Assembly: GCF_900119165.1 (NCBI RefSeq)
Contig: NZ_FPJG01000006.1
Coordinates: 620,001 to 684,000, forward strand
Direction: 5' to 3'
Source: Amycolatopsis australiensis
GTDB taxonomy: Bacteria > Actinomycetota > Actinomycetes > Mycobacteriales > Pseudonocardiaceae
DNA: 64,000 bases
Numbering within the stretch: the stretch's first letter is position 1; every line of letters starts with the position of its first letter. A model generated the notes under the pieces. That model saw only the letters and a program-made list of their open reading frames with translations. It did no database searches and had not been told where the DNA came from. A program made the translations under genes and the position numbers. This document shows positions 40,806 through 52,207 of this stretch, in pieces.

Positions 40806-40885
40806 GGGGACGGTCCTTCCGGGCGGGCAGGGGAGGTGCGCGCCCGGATCACGGGACTCGCCTAAATATCACGTTTGAGCACCCC

Positions 40886-40931
40886 CGCGCGTTGCGGCCC
40901 TGTGAGTTCCGTCATAAGGCCGCAACGCGCG
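40886..40931 (-). terminator. Terminator hairpin after the HSL-family hydrolase
   Basis: A 14-bp perfect inverted repeat (40886-40899 with 40918-40931) with an 18-base loop begins 22 bases after the hydrolase stop on the minus strand. It isolates that gene from the esterase at 39597-40805. Confidence 0.72.
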
Positions 40932-40952
40932 TCAGGCTCAGCGTTCTCTCAG

Positions 40953-41915
40953 CTATTTCCCCAAAGCGCGCGTCAGCACCGTAATGGCCTGGGTGATCGC
41001 GGCTTCGGCGGCATGGGTTTCGCGGAGCGCGTTGACCATCACGAAGTCGTGGATGATCCCGTGGTACCGCACGGCCGTGACGGCCACGCCGGCCTGACGC
41101 AGCTTCGCCGCGTACGCCTCACCTTCGTCGCGGAGCACGTCCGCCTCGCCGGTGATCACCAGGGCCGGCGGCAGGCCGGCCAGCTCGGCGAGCGACGCGC
41201 GCAGCGGCGACGCCGTGATCTCCGCGCGCTGGGCCGGGTCGGTCGTGTACTGGTCCCAGAACCACTTCATGCCCTCGCGGCCGAGGAAGTAGCCCTCGGC
41301 GAACTTCAGGTACGACTCGGTGTCGAAGTTCGCGTCGGTCACCGGGTAGAAGAGCACCTGCTGCCGGAAGGTGACGTCGCCGCGCTGCTTGGCCATGATC
41401 GTCAGCGCCGCGGTCATGTTCCCGCCGACGGAGTCGCCCGCGATCGCGATGCGCGAGGTGTCGAGCCCCTTCTCCGCGCCGTGCTCGGCGACCCACTTCG
41501 CGACCGCGTAGTTCTCCTCGATGGCGATCGGGTAGCGGGCCTCCGGCGAGCGGCTGTACTCGGGGAAGACGACGGCCGCGCCGACGGCCGCCGCCAGTTC
41601 GCGCACCAGCCGCTCGTGGGTGTGGAAGTCGCCGAACACCCAGCCGGCGCCGTGGATGTAGACGATCACCGGCAGCGGGCCGGCGACACCGGCGGGCCGG
41701 ACGATGCGGGTCTCGACGTCGCCGTTCGGGCCGCCCGGGACGTTCAGCACCTCGATTTCGGCGTCGGCCATGGCGACCTCGCCGTCCTGGACGCCGTCGA
41801 CGGCCTTGCGGCCTTCCTCCGGCGGCAGCTGGAACAGGTACGGCGGCTGGTCGGTGGCCTCGGCGAACGCCTGCGCGGCCGGTTCCAGGGCGAGGTTGTG
41901 CGGGTTGGCGGTCAT
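40953..41915 (-). CDS. Alpha/beta hydrolase, hormone-sensitive lipase family
   Basis: A 320-residue esterase. The oxyanion loop is YIHGAGWVFGD (an HGGG variant with Ala), the nucleophile is in AGDSVGGNM, and the catalytic Asp and His lie in VITGEADVLRDEG and YHGIIHDF. ATG at 41915 has a GAGGAGG site. It diverges from an OhrR-like MarR regulator with two palindromes between them, so it is probably the regulator's target. Confidence 0.88.
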   Translation of the reverse strand: MTANPHNLALEPAAQAFAEATDQPPYLFQLPPEEGRKAVDGVQDGEVAMADAEIEVLNVPGGPNGDVETRIVRPAGVAGPLPVIVYIHGAGWVFGDFHTHERLVRELAAAVGAAVVFPEYSRSPEARYPIAIEENYAVAKWVAEHGAEKGLDTSRIAIAGDSVGGNMTAALTIMAKQRGDVTFRQQVLFYPVTDANFDTESYLKFAEGYFLGREGMKWFWDQYTTDPAQRAEITASPLRASLAELAGLPPALVITGEADVLRDEGEAYAAKLRQAGVAVTAVRYHGIIHDFVMVNALRETHAAEAAITQAITVLTRALGK

Positions 41916-41964
41916 GTCGTCCTCCTCGGTTCGGGCTGTGCCATCAAGGTAGCTCGCAACTCGA

Positions 41965-41990
41965 TTGTGCACAACTAATTGGAGCCCAAT
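41965..41990. promoter_or_regulatory. Candidate operator of the OhrR-like regulator
   Basis: Two dyads lie side by side in the 149-bp divergent spacer: a perfect 10-bp palindrome TTGTGCACAA (41965-41974) and ATTGG-N3-CCAAT (41978-41990). MarR-family sites are often of this size and A/T-rich. Their position between the two starts fits repression of both genes. Confidence 0.55.
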
Positions 41991-42064
41991 GAGATTCGGG
42001 GCACTTAAGTTGCCACGCAGCAGCACGTCGGGGATCATGGAGTGTTACGAGAAAGGAGGACGCC

Positions 42065-42514
42065 ATGGCATCGCTGCGGCTGGACGACCAGCTCTGCTTC
42101 GGGCTGTACGCGGCGTCGCGGGCGGTGACGTCGCTGTACCGGGCCGTCCTGGACGACCTCGACCTGACCTACCCGCAGTACCTGGTGATGCTGGCGCTGT
42201 GGGAGAAGGACCACCGCCTGGTCAAGGAGCTCGGCACCGAGCTGAACCTGGATTCCGGCACGCTGTCGCCGCTGCTCAAGCGGCTCCAGACGGCGGGACT
42301 GGTGACCCGGAACCGGCAGGCCGACGACGAGCGTTCGGTCCGCGTCAGCCTGAGCGACGCCGGGAAGGCGTTGCGCGAGAAGGCGAAAGGCGTCCCGGAC
42401 GTGATCGGCGCGGCGATGGGCCTGGACGACGCCGGCGTCGCCCGGATGCGCGCGGAGCTGGACCGGCTGACCGAGTCGGTAAACGCCTACCGGGACGCAC
42501 TGACACCGGCCTGA
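42065..42514 (+). CDS. MarR-family regulator, OhrR-like
   Basis: A 149-residue winged-helix regulator. The N-terminal DDQLCFGLYAASRAV has the cysteine (about 11) that senses organic peroxide in OhrR. The recognition part is LGTELNLDSGTLSPLLKRLQ and the wing contains DERSVRVSLS. No ohr gene is adjacent; the divergent gene is an alpha/beta hydrolase. It may therefore use the cysteine switch on a different target. The start has an AAAGGAGG site. It converges on the patatin gene. Confidence 0.85.
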   Translation: MASLRLDDQLCFGLYAASRAVTSLYRAVLDDLDLTYPQYLVMLALWEKDHRLVKELGTELNLDSGTLSPLLKRLQTAGLVTRNRQADDERSVRVSLSDAGKALREKAKGVPDVIGAAMGLDDAGVARMRAELDRLTESVNAYRDALTPA

Positions 42515-42520
42515 TCGGCC

Positions 42521-43459
42521 TCAGGACGCTTCGCGCAGCCCGTCCAGCAGATCGAGGACGGCTCCCTTGCCGAGGTCGACGGCCTTGCGCAGCACCTCGG
42601 GATCGCGCTCCAGCACCATGACGTCCGGCGAGCCGGCGGGCGGCCGGATGCTGAGGATCCGCGGGTCGTCGGCCAGCACCTCCGCGTCTTCGATGTCCCG
42701 GCGGTAGGTGTCGCGCCAGGCCGGGATCGCGCCGGGCGCCTGGCGGCGGAGGAACCGCGGGACGACGACGTCGTGCACCCGCGGCGGCCGCACGGGCAGC
42801 TCGTCGGCGCGGCGGGTACGCAGTACCAGCACGTCGGTCGCGCCTTGGGCCAGCGCGGTGCGGTACGGGATCGGCTCGGCCACGCCGGCGTCGACGAACC
42901 GGCGGCCCGCCATCGGGATCGGCGGTCCGGCCAGCACCGGCATGCAGGACGACGCCGCGAGCGCGATCTTGATCGCGTCGACGTCGGTCAGGAAGGGGTG
43001 CAGGTCGGTCGACTCCCCCGTGTCGGCGTCGGTGGCCAGCGGGTGGAACGTGACCGGGTTGGCCAGGATCGCCGGGAAGTCCATCGGCTCCAGCACCGAG
43101 TACACCTGGTGGACGAGGTACTCGAGGTCGATCACCGCGCGCCCGCGCAGGGTGTGCAGCGGGTTGATGATCCGGCGCATGACGACCGGGTTCCACCAGG
43201 TCCGGACGCCGGTCGAGGAGCGGCCGCAGAGCAGCCACGCGCCGTTGAGCGCGCCGGCCGACGAGCCGTAGACGGCGTCGAACGCCGGGGTGACGCCGAG
43301 TTCGTCCAGTGCGAGGACCATGCCGCTGGAGTACGTGCCGCGGCTGCTGCCGCCTTCGATGGCCAGCGCGAGGCGCCTGCCGTCGGTACGTGCGCCCGGG
43401 ACACTGCCCGCCGCCATCCGTTCGGAGATCAGTTCGAGTACCGGGTGCACGCCACCCAT
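42521..43459 (-). CDS. Patatin-like phospholipase
   Basis: A 312-residue patatin-domain protein. The oxyanion-hole motif is EGGSSRGTYSSG, the serine is in the lipase box GSSAG (about 65), and the catalytic Asp is in VDAGVAEP. It has no signal peptide and should act on lipid acyl chains in the cytoplasm or at the membrane. The start at 43459 (ATG) is a choice; GTG at 43450 is also possible. Its start and the divergent PadR gene flank the PadR-type palindromes. Confidence 0.85.
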   Translation of the reverse strand: MGGVHPVLELISERMAAGSVPGARTDGRRLALAIEGGSSRGTYSSGMVLALDELGVTPAFDAVYGSSAGALNGAWLLCGRSSTGVRTWWNPVVMRRIINPLHTLRGRAVIDLEYLVHQVYSVLEPMDFPAILANPVTFHPLATDADTGESTDLHPFLTDVDAIKIALAASSCMPVLAGPPIPMAGRRFVDAGVAEPIPYRTALAQGATDVLVLRTRRADELPVRPPRVHDVVVPRFLRRQAPGAIPAWRDTYRRDIEDAEVLADDPRILSIRPPAGSPDVMVLERDPEVLRKAVDLGKGAVLDLLDGLREAS

Positions 43460-43512
43460 CCTGGTCGTTTCCGGCGCGCCGTCGACCCGTTTTGTCACAC
43501 CCACCCGGGTGA

Positions 43513-46119
<2,607 letters not shown>

Positions 46120-46145
46120 CCCGCGCGGCGTCCGGCACTGGCAGG

Positions 46146-47123
46146 ATGGGCCCCGTGCGAGACGTATGCGTGATCGGGCTCGGGCTGATCGGCGGTTCGC
46201 TGCTGCGCGCGGCGGCCGCCAACGGCCGCACGGCGTGGGGTGCCGCGGTTTCCGAAGTGGACGCGGACGCGGCGAGCAGAGCGGGGTACGACGTCACGAC
46301 GGACGTCGAAGCCGCCCTGCACCGGGCCGCCGCCGCGGACGCGATGGTCGTGCTGGCCGTGCCGCTCCCGGCGGTCGAGGACCTGCTGCGGCTGATCAGC
46401 CAGCACGCCTCGCACTGCCTGCTCACCGACGTGACCAGCGTGAAAGCGCCGGTCCTCGACGCGGTCCGCCGTCGCGTGCCCTACACGCGGTACGTCGGCG
46501 GGCACCCGATGGCGGGGACGTCGAGCTCCGGCTGGCTGGCCGGGGACGCGGCGTTGTTCCAGGGCGCCGCCTGGGTGGTCACGGTCGAGGAGGACACCGA
46601 CCTCGAGGCGTGGGCCGAAGTGGCGCGGCTGGTGCTGGACGTCGGCGCGCACGTCGTCCCGCTGCCCGCCGAGTCGCACGACGAAGCCGTCGCCCGGATC
46701 TCGCACCTGCCGCACCTGTTCGCGGCCATCCTGGCCACGATCGGCGCCGAGGGCGGGCCGCTGGCCCTGTCGCTCGCCGCCGGGTCCTACCGCGACGGCA
46801 CCCGCGTCGCCGGCTCGAACCCGCAGCTGGTGCGCGCGATGACCGAAGGCAACCGGGACGCGCTGCTGCCGATCGTCGACGAAGCACTCGGCCGGCTCGG
46901 CGCGGCCCGCGGTTCACTGGCCTCGACCGGCGGGCTGGCGGCCACGATCAACGCGGGCTACGAAGGCGCGCAGGCGCTGGCCGCCGGCCTCGACGTCGAG
47001 CGCGCGGGCGTCCGGATCAGCCTTTCGGCGCCGGACGCGCGGCAGGGGCTGATCGCGCTCGGCGAGCGCGGCGGCCGGATCACCGGCCTGGCGGACGGGA
47101 TCGCGACCGGCGAGGTCCAGTAG
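46146..47123 (+). CDS. tyrA: Prephenate dehydrogenase
   Basis: A 325-residue NAD(P)-binding protein starting with VCVIGLGLIGGSLLRAA, then LTDVTSVKAPVLDAVRR, GGHPMAGTSSSGW and a C-terminal helical dimer domain with SHLPHLFAAIL and AAGSYRDGTRVAGSNP. These are the hallmarks of TyrA, which oxidatively decarboxylates prephenate to 4-hydroxyphenylpyruvate for tyrosine. No ACT or chorismate mutase domain is fused. Start is ATG at 46146 or GTG at 46155. Confidence 0.92.
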   Translation: MGPVRDVCVIGLGLIGGSLLRAAAANGRTAWGAAVSEVDADAASRAGYDVTTDVEAALHRAAAADAMVVLAVPLPAVEDLLRLISQHASHCLLTDVTSVKAPVLDAVRRRVPYTRYVGGHPMAGTSSSGWLAGDAALFQGAAWVVTVEEDTDLEAWAEVARLVLDVGAHVVPLPAESHDEAVARISHLPHLFAAILATIGAEGGPLALSLAAGSYRDGTRVAGSNPQLVRAMTEGNRDALLPIVDEALGRLGAARGSLASTGGLAATINAGYEGAQALAAGLDVERAGVRISLSAPDARQGLIALGERGGRITGLADGIATGEVQ

Positions 47124-47132
47124 CCGACGGCG

Positions 47133-47342
47133 TTACCGGGCGGGCGGGGTGTCCGGGGTGTCGTCGAACTTGTTGAGGAAGTCCTTCGCCTTCTCGACGC
47201 CGGTGTCGATCTGCGATTCGTGGCCGGCGAACTTCGACTTCGCGAAGTCGGCGGCCTTGTCGAGGCCCTCCTCGATCTTGTCGTTGTGCTCGCGCAGGGC
47301 CTCTTCGGCCTTGCCCTTCAACGCTTCGAAGTCGATTCCCAT
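47133..47342 (-). CDS. MT0933/Rv0909-type antitoxin family protein
   Basis: A 69-residue charged helical protein (GIDFEALKGKAEEALREH, then DKAADFAKSKFAGHESQIDTGVEKAKDFL). This is the pattern of the MT0933 antitoxin family, whose M. tuberculosis member Rv0909 pairs with the SRPBCC-fold toxin Rv0910. Here the neighbouring gene is a FUSC transporter and an SRPBCC protein lies beyond it at 49401. ATG at 47342 has no good ribosome binding site. Function as an antitoxin is an inference from family. Confidence 0.78.
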   Translation of the reverse strand: MGIDFEALKGKAEEALREHNDKIEEGLDKAADFAKSKFAGHESQIDTGVEKAKDFLNKFDDTPDTPPAR

Positions 47343-47365
47343 GCGGTCATTGAACAGCACGGGCC

Positions 47366-49333
47366 TCACGTGCGCCGGTGGTAGGGCAGGAACCGCCGGA
47401 CGAGCCGCAGCGGCGTGCGTTCCGCCAGGTCGGGGCCGCGGACGGCGTCGAACGCCGACTCCAGCTGGTCGACCACGCCGGCCAGCTGCGGGCTGTCCGG
47501 CAGCGGCACCGACCGCGGCTCGCGCTGTTCGCGGACAGCCGAGGCGAGTTCACCCAACGCGGTGGTCAGCAGCTCGACGTCACCGGGGTCCGGCGGCGGC
47601 ACACCGCGCCCGATGGTCACGCCCACCTCGGTGACGGCGTCCGCGACCCGCTCCTGCGCGGCGATCACCGGCCACCACGCGACCGCCTGCCGCCCGTTCG
47701 CCGACGGCTCGACGACGACCTGCTGGAACGCCGTCCGCAGGTCGGCCAGCGCCCGGTAGGCGCCCCGGCGGGCCCGGGACCGCGCCAGCCGCGCGTCCCC
47801 GGAAGACGCCTCGACGAGCGCCGCCCGCACGTACTTCGCGACGGCGTCGAGGCCGTCGGCCAGCCGGCCGCCGACCTGGGGACGGCGGCTGCCCGGCCAC
47901 AGCAGGTAGCCGAAGACGAGGACGATCACGCAGCCCAGCACGGTGTCGACCAGCCGGGCGAGCACCACGCTCCAGCTCCCGCTGTTGGCCAGGTCCATCT
48001 GCAGGATGATCAACGGCGTCACGAACGCGCTGAGGATGCCGTAGTTGCGCACCTTCCCGACCGCGACCCCGCCGGCGAAGATCGCGATCAGCGCGACCAG
48101 CAGCCAGCCGTGCCCGCCGGCGCCGAGCACGGCCGCGCCCACCCCGACACCGACGAGCGTGCCGATGCCGCGCAGCACCGCGCGGCCGAAGACCGAGCCG
48201 AAGTCGGGCTTGAGCACGATGCCGACGGTCAGGGTGATCCAGTACGACCGTTCGAACGGCACCAGCAGGCCGACGACCTCGGCGATCGCGACGCACAACG
48301 TCAGCCGCAGCGCGGCGATCCAGGTCAGCGGCCCGGACGCCAGCGAGCCGGCCCAGGCCCGCAGCCGCCGGTGCCACGGCGTCGGCTCGCGGCGCTTGCG
48401 GTCGTCACCCTTGCCGATGCGGACCAGGCCGGCGTACAGCGCGGCGAGCACCGGGTCGGCTTCGCCCTCGGGCACCGGCGGTGGTTCCGGCAGTGGCTGG
48501 CTGGCGAGCACCGACGCCGACAGCGCGACGAAGTGGTCGATGACCTCTCGCGGCGCGCGACGTCCGGAGTTGACCATCGCGACCGACGCCTCGACCGCCG
48601 GGGTCGTCGCCGACAGCAGGTTGAGCAGCTGGCGGTAGGCGGCGTCACGGCCGGACAGCCACGAGCGCGCGGTCAGCAGCTGGTCGTAGGCGGTGTTCAT
48701 GGCCGTGGTGAGCCGGTGCCGGGCCACCCGCGAGACGGCCTCATCGGTCGCCGAGAGCATCGCGGCCAGCTCGACGTAGACGTGCGCGACGGCGGTGCGT
48801 TCGGGGCTGGTCGCCCGGAACGTCCAGCTGACCAGCGCGACGCCGAGGCTCCAGGCGGCGCCGAGGCAGAAGAAGCCGAACAGGGCTTCGACGCGCACGC
48901 CGGTCGCGTGCTGGCCGGTGCCGAGCACGCAGAACACGAACATCTGCAGCCCGGCGACCGAGGCGTTGCTGCCGGCCGCGCTGATCAGCGCGGACACCGC
49001 CGCGACCAGGATCACCGCCGGCACGGACAGCGCGGGCGTGCCGCCGGTGAGCAGCCCGGCCAGGTAGCCGACGGTCGCGGCGAGGGTCGCACCGCCGAGC
49101 CGCCGGGCGCGGTAGCGGTAGGGCCCGGCCGACTCGGACAGCACGGCGGGCAGCGCGCCGGTCGAGATGAGCGCGCCGACGGCGATGTCGCCCGCCGCGT
49201 ACGCCACCGCGAGCGGCACGGCCAGCGCGACGACGGCGCGGGCGACCATGTTCCACGGCACCGGCACCGGCTTGCTGCGCAGGAGCTGGACCAGCCAGTG
49301 CGGCGCGGCGAGGTCGGGGCGCGGCGTGCTCAC
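47366..49333 (-). CDS. FUSC-family membrane protein (aromatic acid exporter-like)
   Basis: A 655-residue protein with two blocks of about six membrane helices (about 28-170 and 345-480), each followed by a cytoplasmic helical region. The second block contains ERSYWITLTVGIVLKPDFGSVFGRAVLRGIGT, the usual FUSC signature. Relatives export aromatic carboxylic acids or affect membrane composition. GTG at 49333. It lies between the antitoxin-like gene and the SRPBCC gene. Confidence 0.87.
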   Translation of the reverse strand: MSTPRPDLAAPHWLVQLLRSKPVPVPWNMVARAVVALAVPLAVAYAAGDIAVGALISTGALPAVLSESAGPYRYRARRLGGATLAATVGYLAGLLTGGTPALSVPAVILVAAVSALISAAGSNASVAGLQMFVFCVLGTGQHATGVRVEALFGFFCLGAAWSLGVALVSWTFRATSPERTAVAHVYVELAAMLSATDEAVSRVARHRLTTAMNTAYDQLLTARSWLSGRDAAYRQLLNLLSATTPAVEASVAMVNSGRRAPREVIDHFVALSASVLASQPLPEPPPVPEGEADPVLAALYAGLVRIGKGDDRKRREPTPWHRRLRAWAGSLASGPLTWIAALRLTLCVAIAEVVGLLVPFERSYWITLTVGIVLKPDFGSVFGRAVLRGIGTLVGVGVGAAVLGAGGHGWLLVALIAIFAGGVAVGKVRNYGILSAFVTPLIILQMDLANSGSWSVVLARLVDTVLGCVIVLVFGYLLWPGSRRPQVGGRLADGLDAVAKYVRAALVEASSGDARLARSRARRGAYRALADLRTAFQQVVVEPSANGRQAVAWWPVIAAQERVADAVTEVGVTIGRGVPPPDPGDVELLTTALGELASAVREQREPRSVPLPDSPQLAGVVDQLESAFDAVRGPDLAERTPLRLVRRFLPYHRRT

Positions 49334-49400
49334 CCCCTCATCTTGACCTACGCTGCCGGGGACACTTAATTATCGGGACGTCAACAACGCTGGAGGGTCG

Positions 49401-49853
49401 ATGCCGGGCCGCAAGTTCTCCTTCGAGGTCAACCGCACGAGCACGGCGTCACCGGACACGCTGTTCGCGCTCGAAGCCGATGGCCCGAGCTGGGCGAAGT
49501 GGGGAAAGCCACTCGTCGTGCAGGCCCGCTGGGCCCGCCAGGGCACCGGTGAGCCGGCCGGCGTCGGCGCGGTCCGCGAGGTCGGCCTGTGGCCGGTGCT
49601 CGTCCGCGAAGAGACGGTGGAGTACGAGCCCGGCCGACGGCACGTCTACACGTTCTTCCGCGGCAGGCCGCTCAAGGACTACCGGGCCGAGGTGGTCTTC
49701 ACGCCCGCCGACGGCGGCGGGACGCACCTGCGCTGGACCGGGTCGTTCACCGAGCCGGTCCAGGGCAGCGGGCCGCTGCTGGCCGCCGGCCTCAAACGCG
49801 TGATCGAACTGTTCTCCGGCAAGCTGGTCAAGGCGGCCGAAACCCGGCGCTGA
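49401..49853 (+). CDS. SRPBCC (START-like) family protein
   Basis: A 150-residue protein with the helix-grip fold of polyketide cyclases: N-terminal FSFEVNRTSTASPDTLFALEADGPSWAKW, middle GAVREVGLWPVLVREETVEYEPGRRHVY, and a C-terminal helix LLAAGLKRVIELFSGKLVKAAE. It is the same fold as the Rv0910 toxin. ATG has a GGAGGG site. Possible roles are ligand binding or a toxin partner for the 47133 protein; the sequence does not decide. Confidence 0.8.
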   Translation: MPGRKFSFEVNRTSTASPDTLFALEADGPSWAKWGKPLVVQARWARQGTGEPAGVGAVREVGLWPVLVREETVEYEPGRRHVYTFFRGRPLKDYRAEVVFTPADGGGTHLRWTGSFTEPVQGSGPLLAAGLKRVIELFSGKLVKAAETRR

Positions 49854-49962
49854 GCTGCGTGGCCCGCGCCACACGAGATCATCCGACGCAACGTCACACA
49901 CCCCTTTCGCGTCACTCGATCGGGTAGTCTTTTCGGACTGCCCGTGAGGAAGGGGACGCGGG

Positions 49963-50730
49963 ATGAAGCGAGTGACGGCGGTGCTGGCCGCGGCGGCCTT
50001 GGCGCTGACCGCCTGTTCGGCGGGCGGCCCGGAGCAGCGGGAACCGGGCACCAGCCAGCCGAACCCGGCGCCCGGCGGGCAGGGCCCCGGCGTGACGGCG
50101 TCCTCGCCGTACCCGTTCGGCACGGTTCAGCAGAAGGCGCCCGCGATCGCGAACGGGCAGGTCCCGGTGGTCAAGCGGATCACCACCGACAAGCCGTACG
50201 TCTTCCTCACCATGGACGACGGCGCGGTCCAGGACCCGGACGCGCTGAAGCTGATGGAGCAGAACGGCACCCACCCGGTGCTGTTCCTGAACCAGAAGTA
50301 CGTGAAGGGCCACGAGGCCTACTTCAAGCAGATCCTCGACGCCACCGGCGCGACGCTCGGCGACCACACGGTCGACCACCCGAACCTCAAGGGCAAGCCG
50401 CTGGAGTTCCAGCGCAAGGAGATCTGCGACGACGCCGACGACTTCCAGAAGAGCCTCGGCGTGCGGCCGTCGCTGTTCCGGCCGCCGTTCGGCAACTACG
50501 ACCAGAACACGCTGCGCGCGGCCGCGGAGTGCGGCATGCGCGTCGCGGTGCTGTGGACGGCCGCGGTCAACGACGGGCACGTCCAGTTCCAGGCCGGCGA
50601 CAAGCTCAAGCCGGGCGACATCGTGCTGATGCACTTCCGCAAGACCTTCAAAGAGGACTACACGGCGTTCGTGGAGCAGGCCAAGAAGGACGGGCTGACC
50701 CCCGTCCCGCTGGCCGACTTCCTGGGCTAG
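49963..50730 (+). CDS. Lipoprotein polysaccharide deacetylase
   Basis: A 255-residue lipoprotein (lipobox LTACS, Cys about 18) with a NodB-type deacetylase domain. Motif 1 is FLTMDDGAV (Asp-Asp), motif 2 is GDHTVDHPNL (the two metal histidines), motif 3 is RPPFGNYD, and a late HF in IVLMHFRK completes the site. It probably deacetylates peptidoglycan or another wall glycan outside the membrane. It converges on the sigma-factor partner gene with a 4-base overlap. Confidence 0.9.
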   Translation: MKRVTAVLAAAALALTACSAGGPEQREPGTSQPNPAPGGQGPGVTASSPYPFGTVQQKAPAIANGQVPVVKRITTDKPYVFLTMDDGAVQDPDALKLMEQNGTHPVLFLNQKYVKGHEAYFKQILDATGATLGDHTVDHPNLKGKPLEFQRKEICDDADDFQKSLGVRPSLFRPPFGNYDQNTLRAAAECGMRVAVLWTAAVNDGHVQFQAGDKLKPGDIVLMHFRKTFKEDYTAFVEQAKKDGLTPVPLADFLG

Positions 50731-51200
50731 AGCACGACCGTCGGGGTCACGACCGTCCGGCGGCACGAGGTGTCGCCGAGGTGCACGAGGATCTGTGTGG
50801 TCCCGCGCGGCACGTTGTCGAGCACGAACCGGCCGCCTTCGTCGGCGGTCGTGGACGTCGTCCCGTGCTCGGCGACCCGGACCTCGACGCCGTACTGGCC
50901 GGCCGGCACCAGCCAGCCGTCGATGCGGTGCAGCTTGCCGATCTTCGTCAGGTTGATCATCACGGTCAGGTCGCTGACGGTGAAGGTGATCGTCCCGGTG
51001 CCGCCGCCGCGTACGCCGGCCAGGTCGTCCAGCCGCTCCCACCGCGCGACCTCGACGTCGAGGTCTTCGAGGGCGAGCGCGAACTGGACCCGCTGCACCA
51101 GGTCCTCCGGTGGCGGGTCCAGCTCGTCGAGGCAGCGGCCGACGCCGGCCAGGATCATGTCGTCGGAAAAGGCCTCGCCCGGCGCTCCGAGGTCGTTCAT
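50727..51200 (-). CDS. Hypothetical protein coupled to the sigma factor, 157 aa
   Basis: A 157-residue soluble protein. The N-terminal half is acidic and helical (DDMILAGVGRCLDELDPPPEDLVQRVQFALALEDLDVEVARWE). The C-terminal half looks like a small beta-sandwich of the carboxypeptidase-regulatory type (GWLVPAGQYGVEVRV, GGRFVLDNVPRGTTQILVHL). ATG at 51200 overlaps the sigma-factor stop as ATGA, so the two proteins are made together. It has no anti-sigma zinc motif (HxxxCxxC). A regulatory or effector partner of the sigma factor is likely; no function is known to me. Confidence 0.8.
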   Translation of the reverse strand: MNDLGAPGEAFSDDMILAGVGRCLDELDPPPEDLVQRVQFALALEDLDVEVARWERLDDLAGVRGGGTGTITFTVSDLTVMINLTKIGKLHRIDGWLVPAGQYGVEVRVAEHGTTSTTADEGGRFVLDNVPRGTTQILVHLGDTSCRRTVVTPTVVL

Positions 51201-51802
51201 CGGCTTCCCCCTTCACTGGCGAGGAGATCGCGCATCTGGTCGAGGCAGCGCCCCCTGGTCGGGCCGACGCTGCCGCGGGGCATGCGCAGCGCCTCGGCGA
51301 CGAGCTGGTACTCCGCGCGGCCCGCGAGCACGGTCAGCCGGAGCAGTTCCTGACAGCGGTGGGGCAGCCGGACGAAGGCGCGCCAGACCCGGCGGTCGCG
51401 GTCGGCGCGGACGGCTTCGTCTTCGGGTGCCGGTTGGGTGCTCGGCATCGCTTCGGCGACTTCGTCGCTCAGCGGCACGGGCTGCATGCGGCGGCCGAAG
51501 GGGTGCGTGGCTTCGCGCCGGGTCGTCGTGATCAGCCAGGCGGCGAGGGCCTTGGGGTCGCGCAGCTTGCCGAGCTGGCTGAAGAGGGCCAGCCAGACGG
51601 TCTGCACGACGTCCTCGGCCACCGAGCGGTCGAGGCCGTTGGCCCTGGCGACGTGCCAGACGAGCGGGGTCAGCTCCGCGACGAGGCGGTCCATCGCCCG
51701 GCGGTCGCCGTCCCTGGCCGCCTGCATGCAGGCGGCGTGCAGCTCGGCGCCGGTCAAGCCTTCCCAGGGCGGGTCCACCTCTGTGGTTTGCACATCGGTC
51801 AC
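51197..51802 (-). CDS. ECF-type RNA polymerase sigma factor
   Basis: A 201-residue sigma factor. Region 2 contains DRLVAELTPLVWHVARANGLDRSVAEDVVQTVWLALF and region 4 contains FVRLPHRCQELLRLTVLAGRAEYQLVAEALRMPRGSVGPTRGRCLDQMR. Region 4 ends like the actinobacterial family with GSVGPTRGRCL. GTG at 51802 has a GAGGGG site; the open frame up to 52042 is not used because homology starts here. No classical anti-sigma gene is adjacent; the coupled 157-residue protein is the only partner. Confidence 0.87.
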   Translation of the reverse strand: MTDVQTTEVDPPWEGLTGAELHAACMQAARDGDRRAMDRLVAELTPLVWHVARANGLDRSVAEDVVQTVWLALFSQLGKLRDPKALAAWLITTTRREATHPFGRRMQPVPLSDEVAEAMPSTQPAPEDEAVRADRDRRVWRAFVRLPHRCQELLRLTVLAGRAEYQLVAEALRMPRGSVGPTRGRCLDQMRDLLASEGGSR

Positions 51803-52207
51803 GGTATCTGCCCCTCTTCGGAAAAGTCTTCGAGTCGGCAATGGCAGTATCGCGGGTCCTTCGGGGGGAAGGAGCGTGCAGGCGGATCTCGGATACATCG
51901 GTCTCTTGTCGGTCGCTGCGGTCAGTTGTCGACGAGGTACCGGCCGGCACGGGCGGGTGAACCCGCACCGGCCGATACTCCCCTCCCTCACGGGCCCGCT
52001 CCCCAACGGGCCCCGCCGGATGTCCCCTCCCCCGAAAGGCACCCGGCCGACGGCGTCCGGGAGCCCCCTCGGCTCCCGGCCACCGCGTCCTCTCCGAACC
52101 CGACACCCCCTGTCGCGTTCTTCTTGCGTGGCTGCCCCACAGGACGCGGTGGCGGAACCGCCAGATACACGAGTTCCCGACTTTTTTCGAAGATCGACGC
52201 AGTGCGG
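51803..52207. other. Gene-free region upstream of the sigma factor
   Basis: A 405-bp stretch without a convincing gene; the open frames here are shadows with poor third-position pattern. It holds a 7-bp GC hairpin (51992-51998 with 52007-52013). It should contain the sigma-operon promoter on the minus strand, but I cannot place it. Confidence 0.5.
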
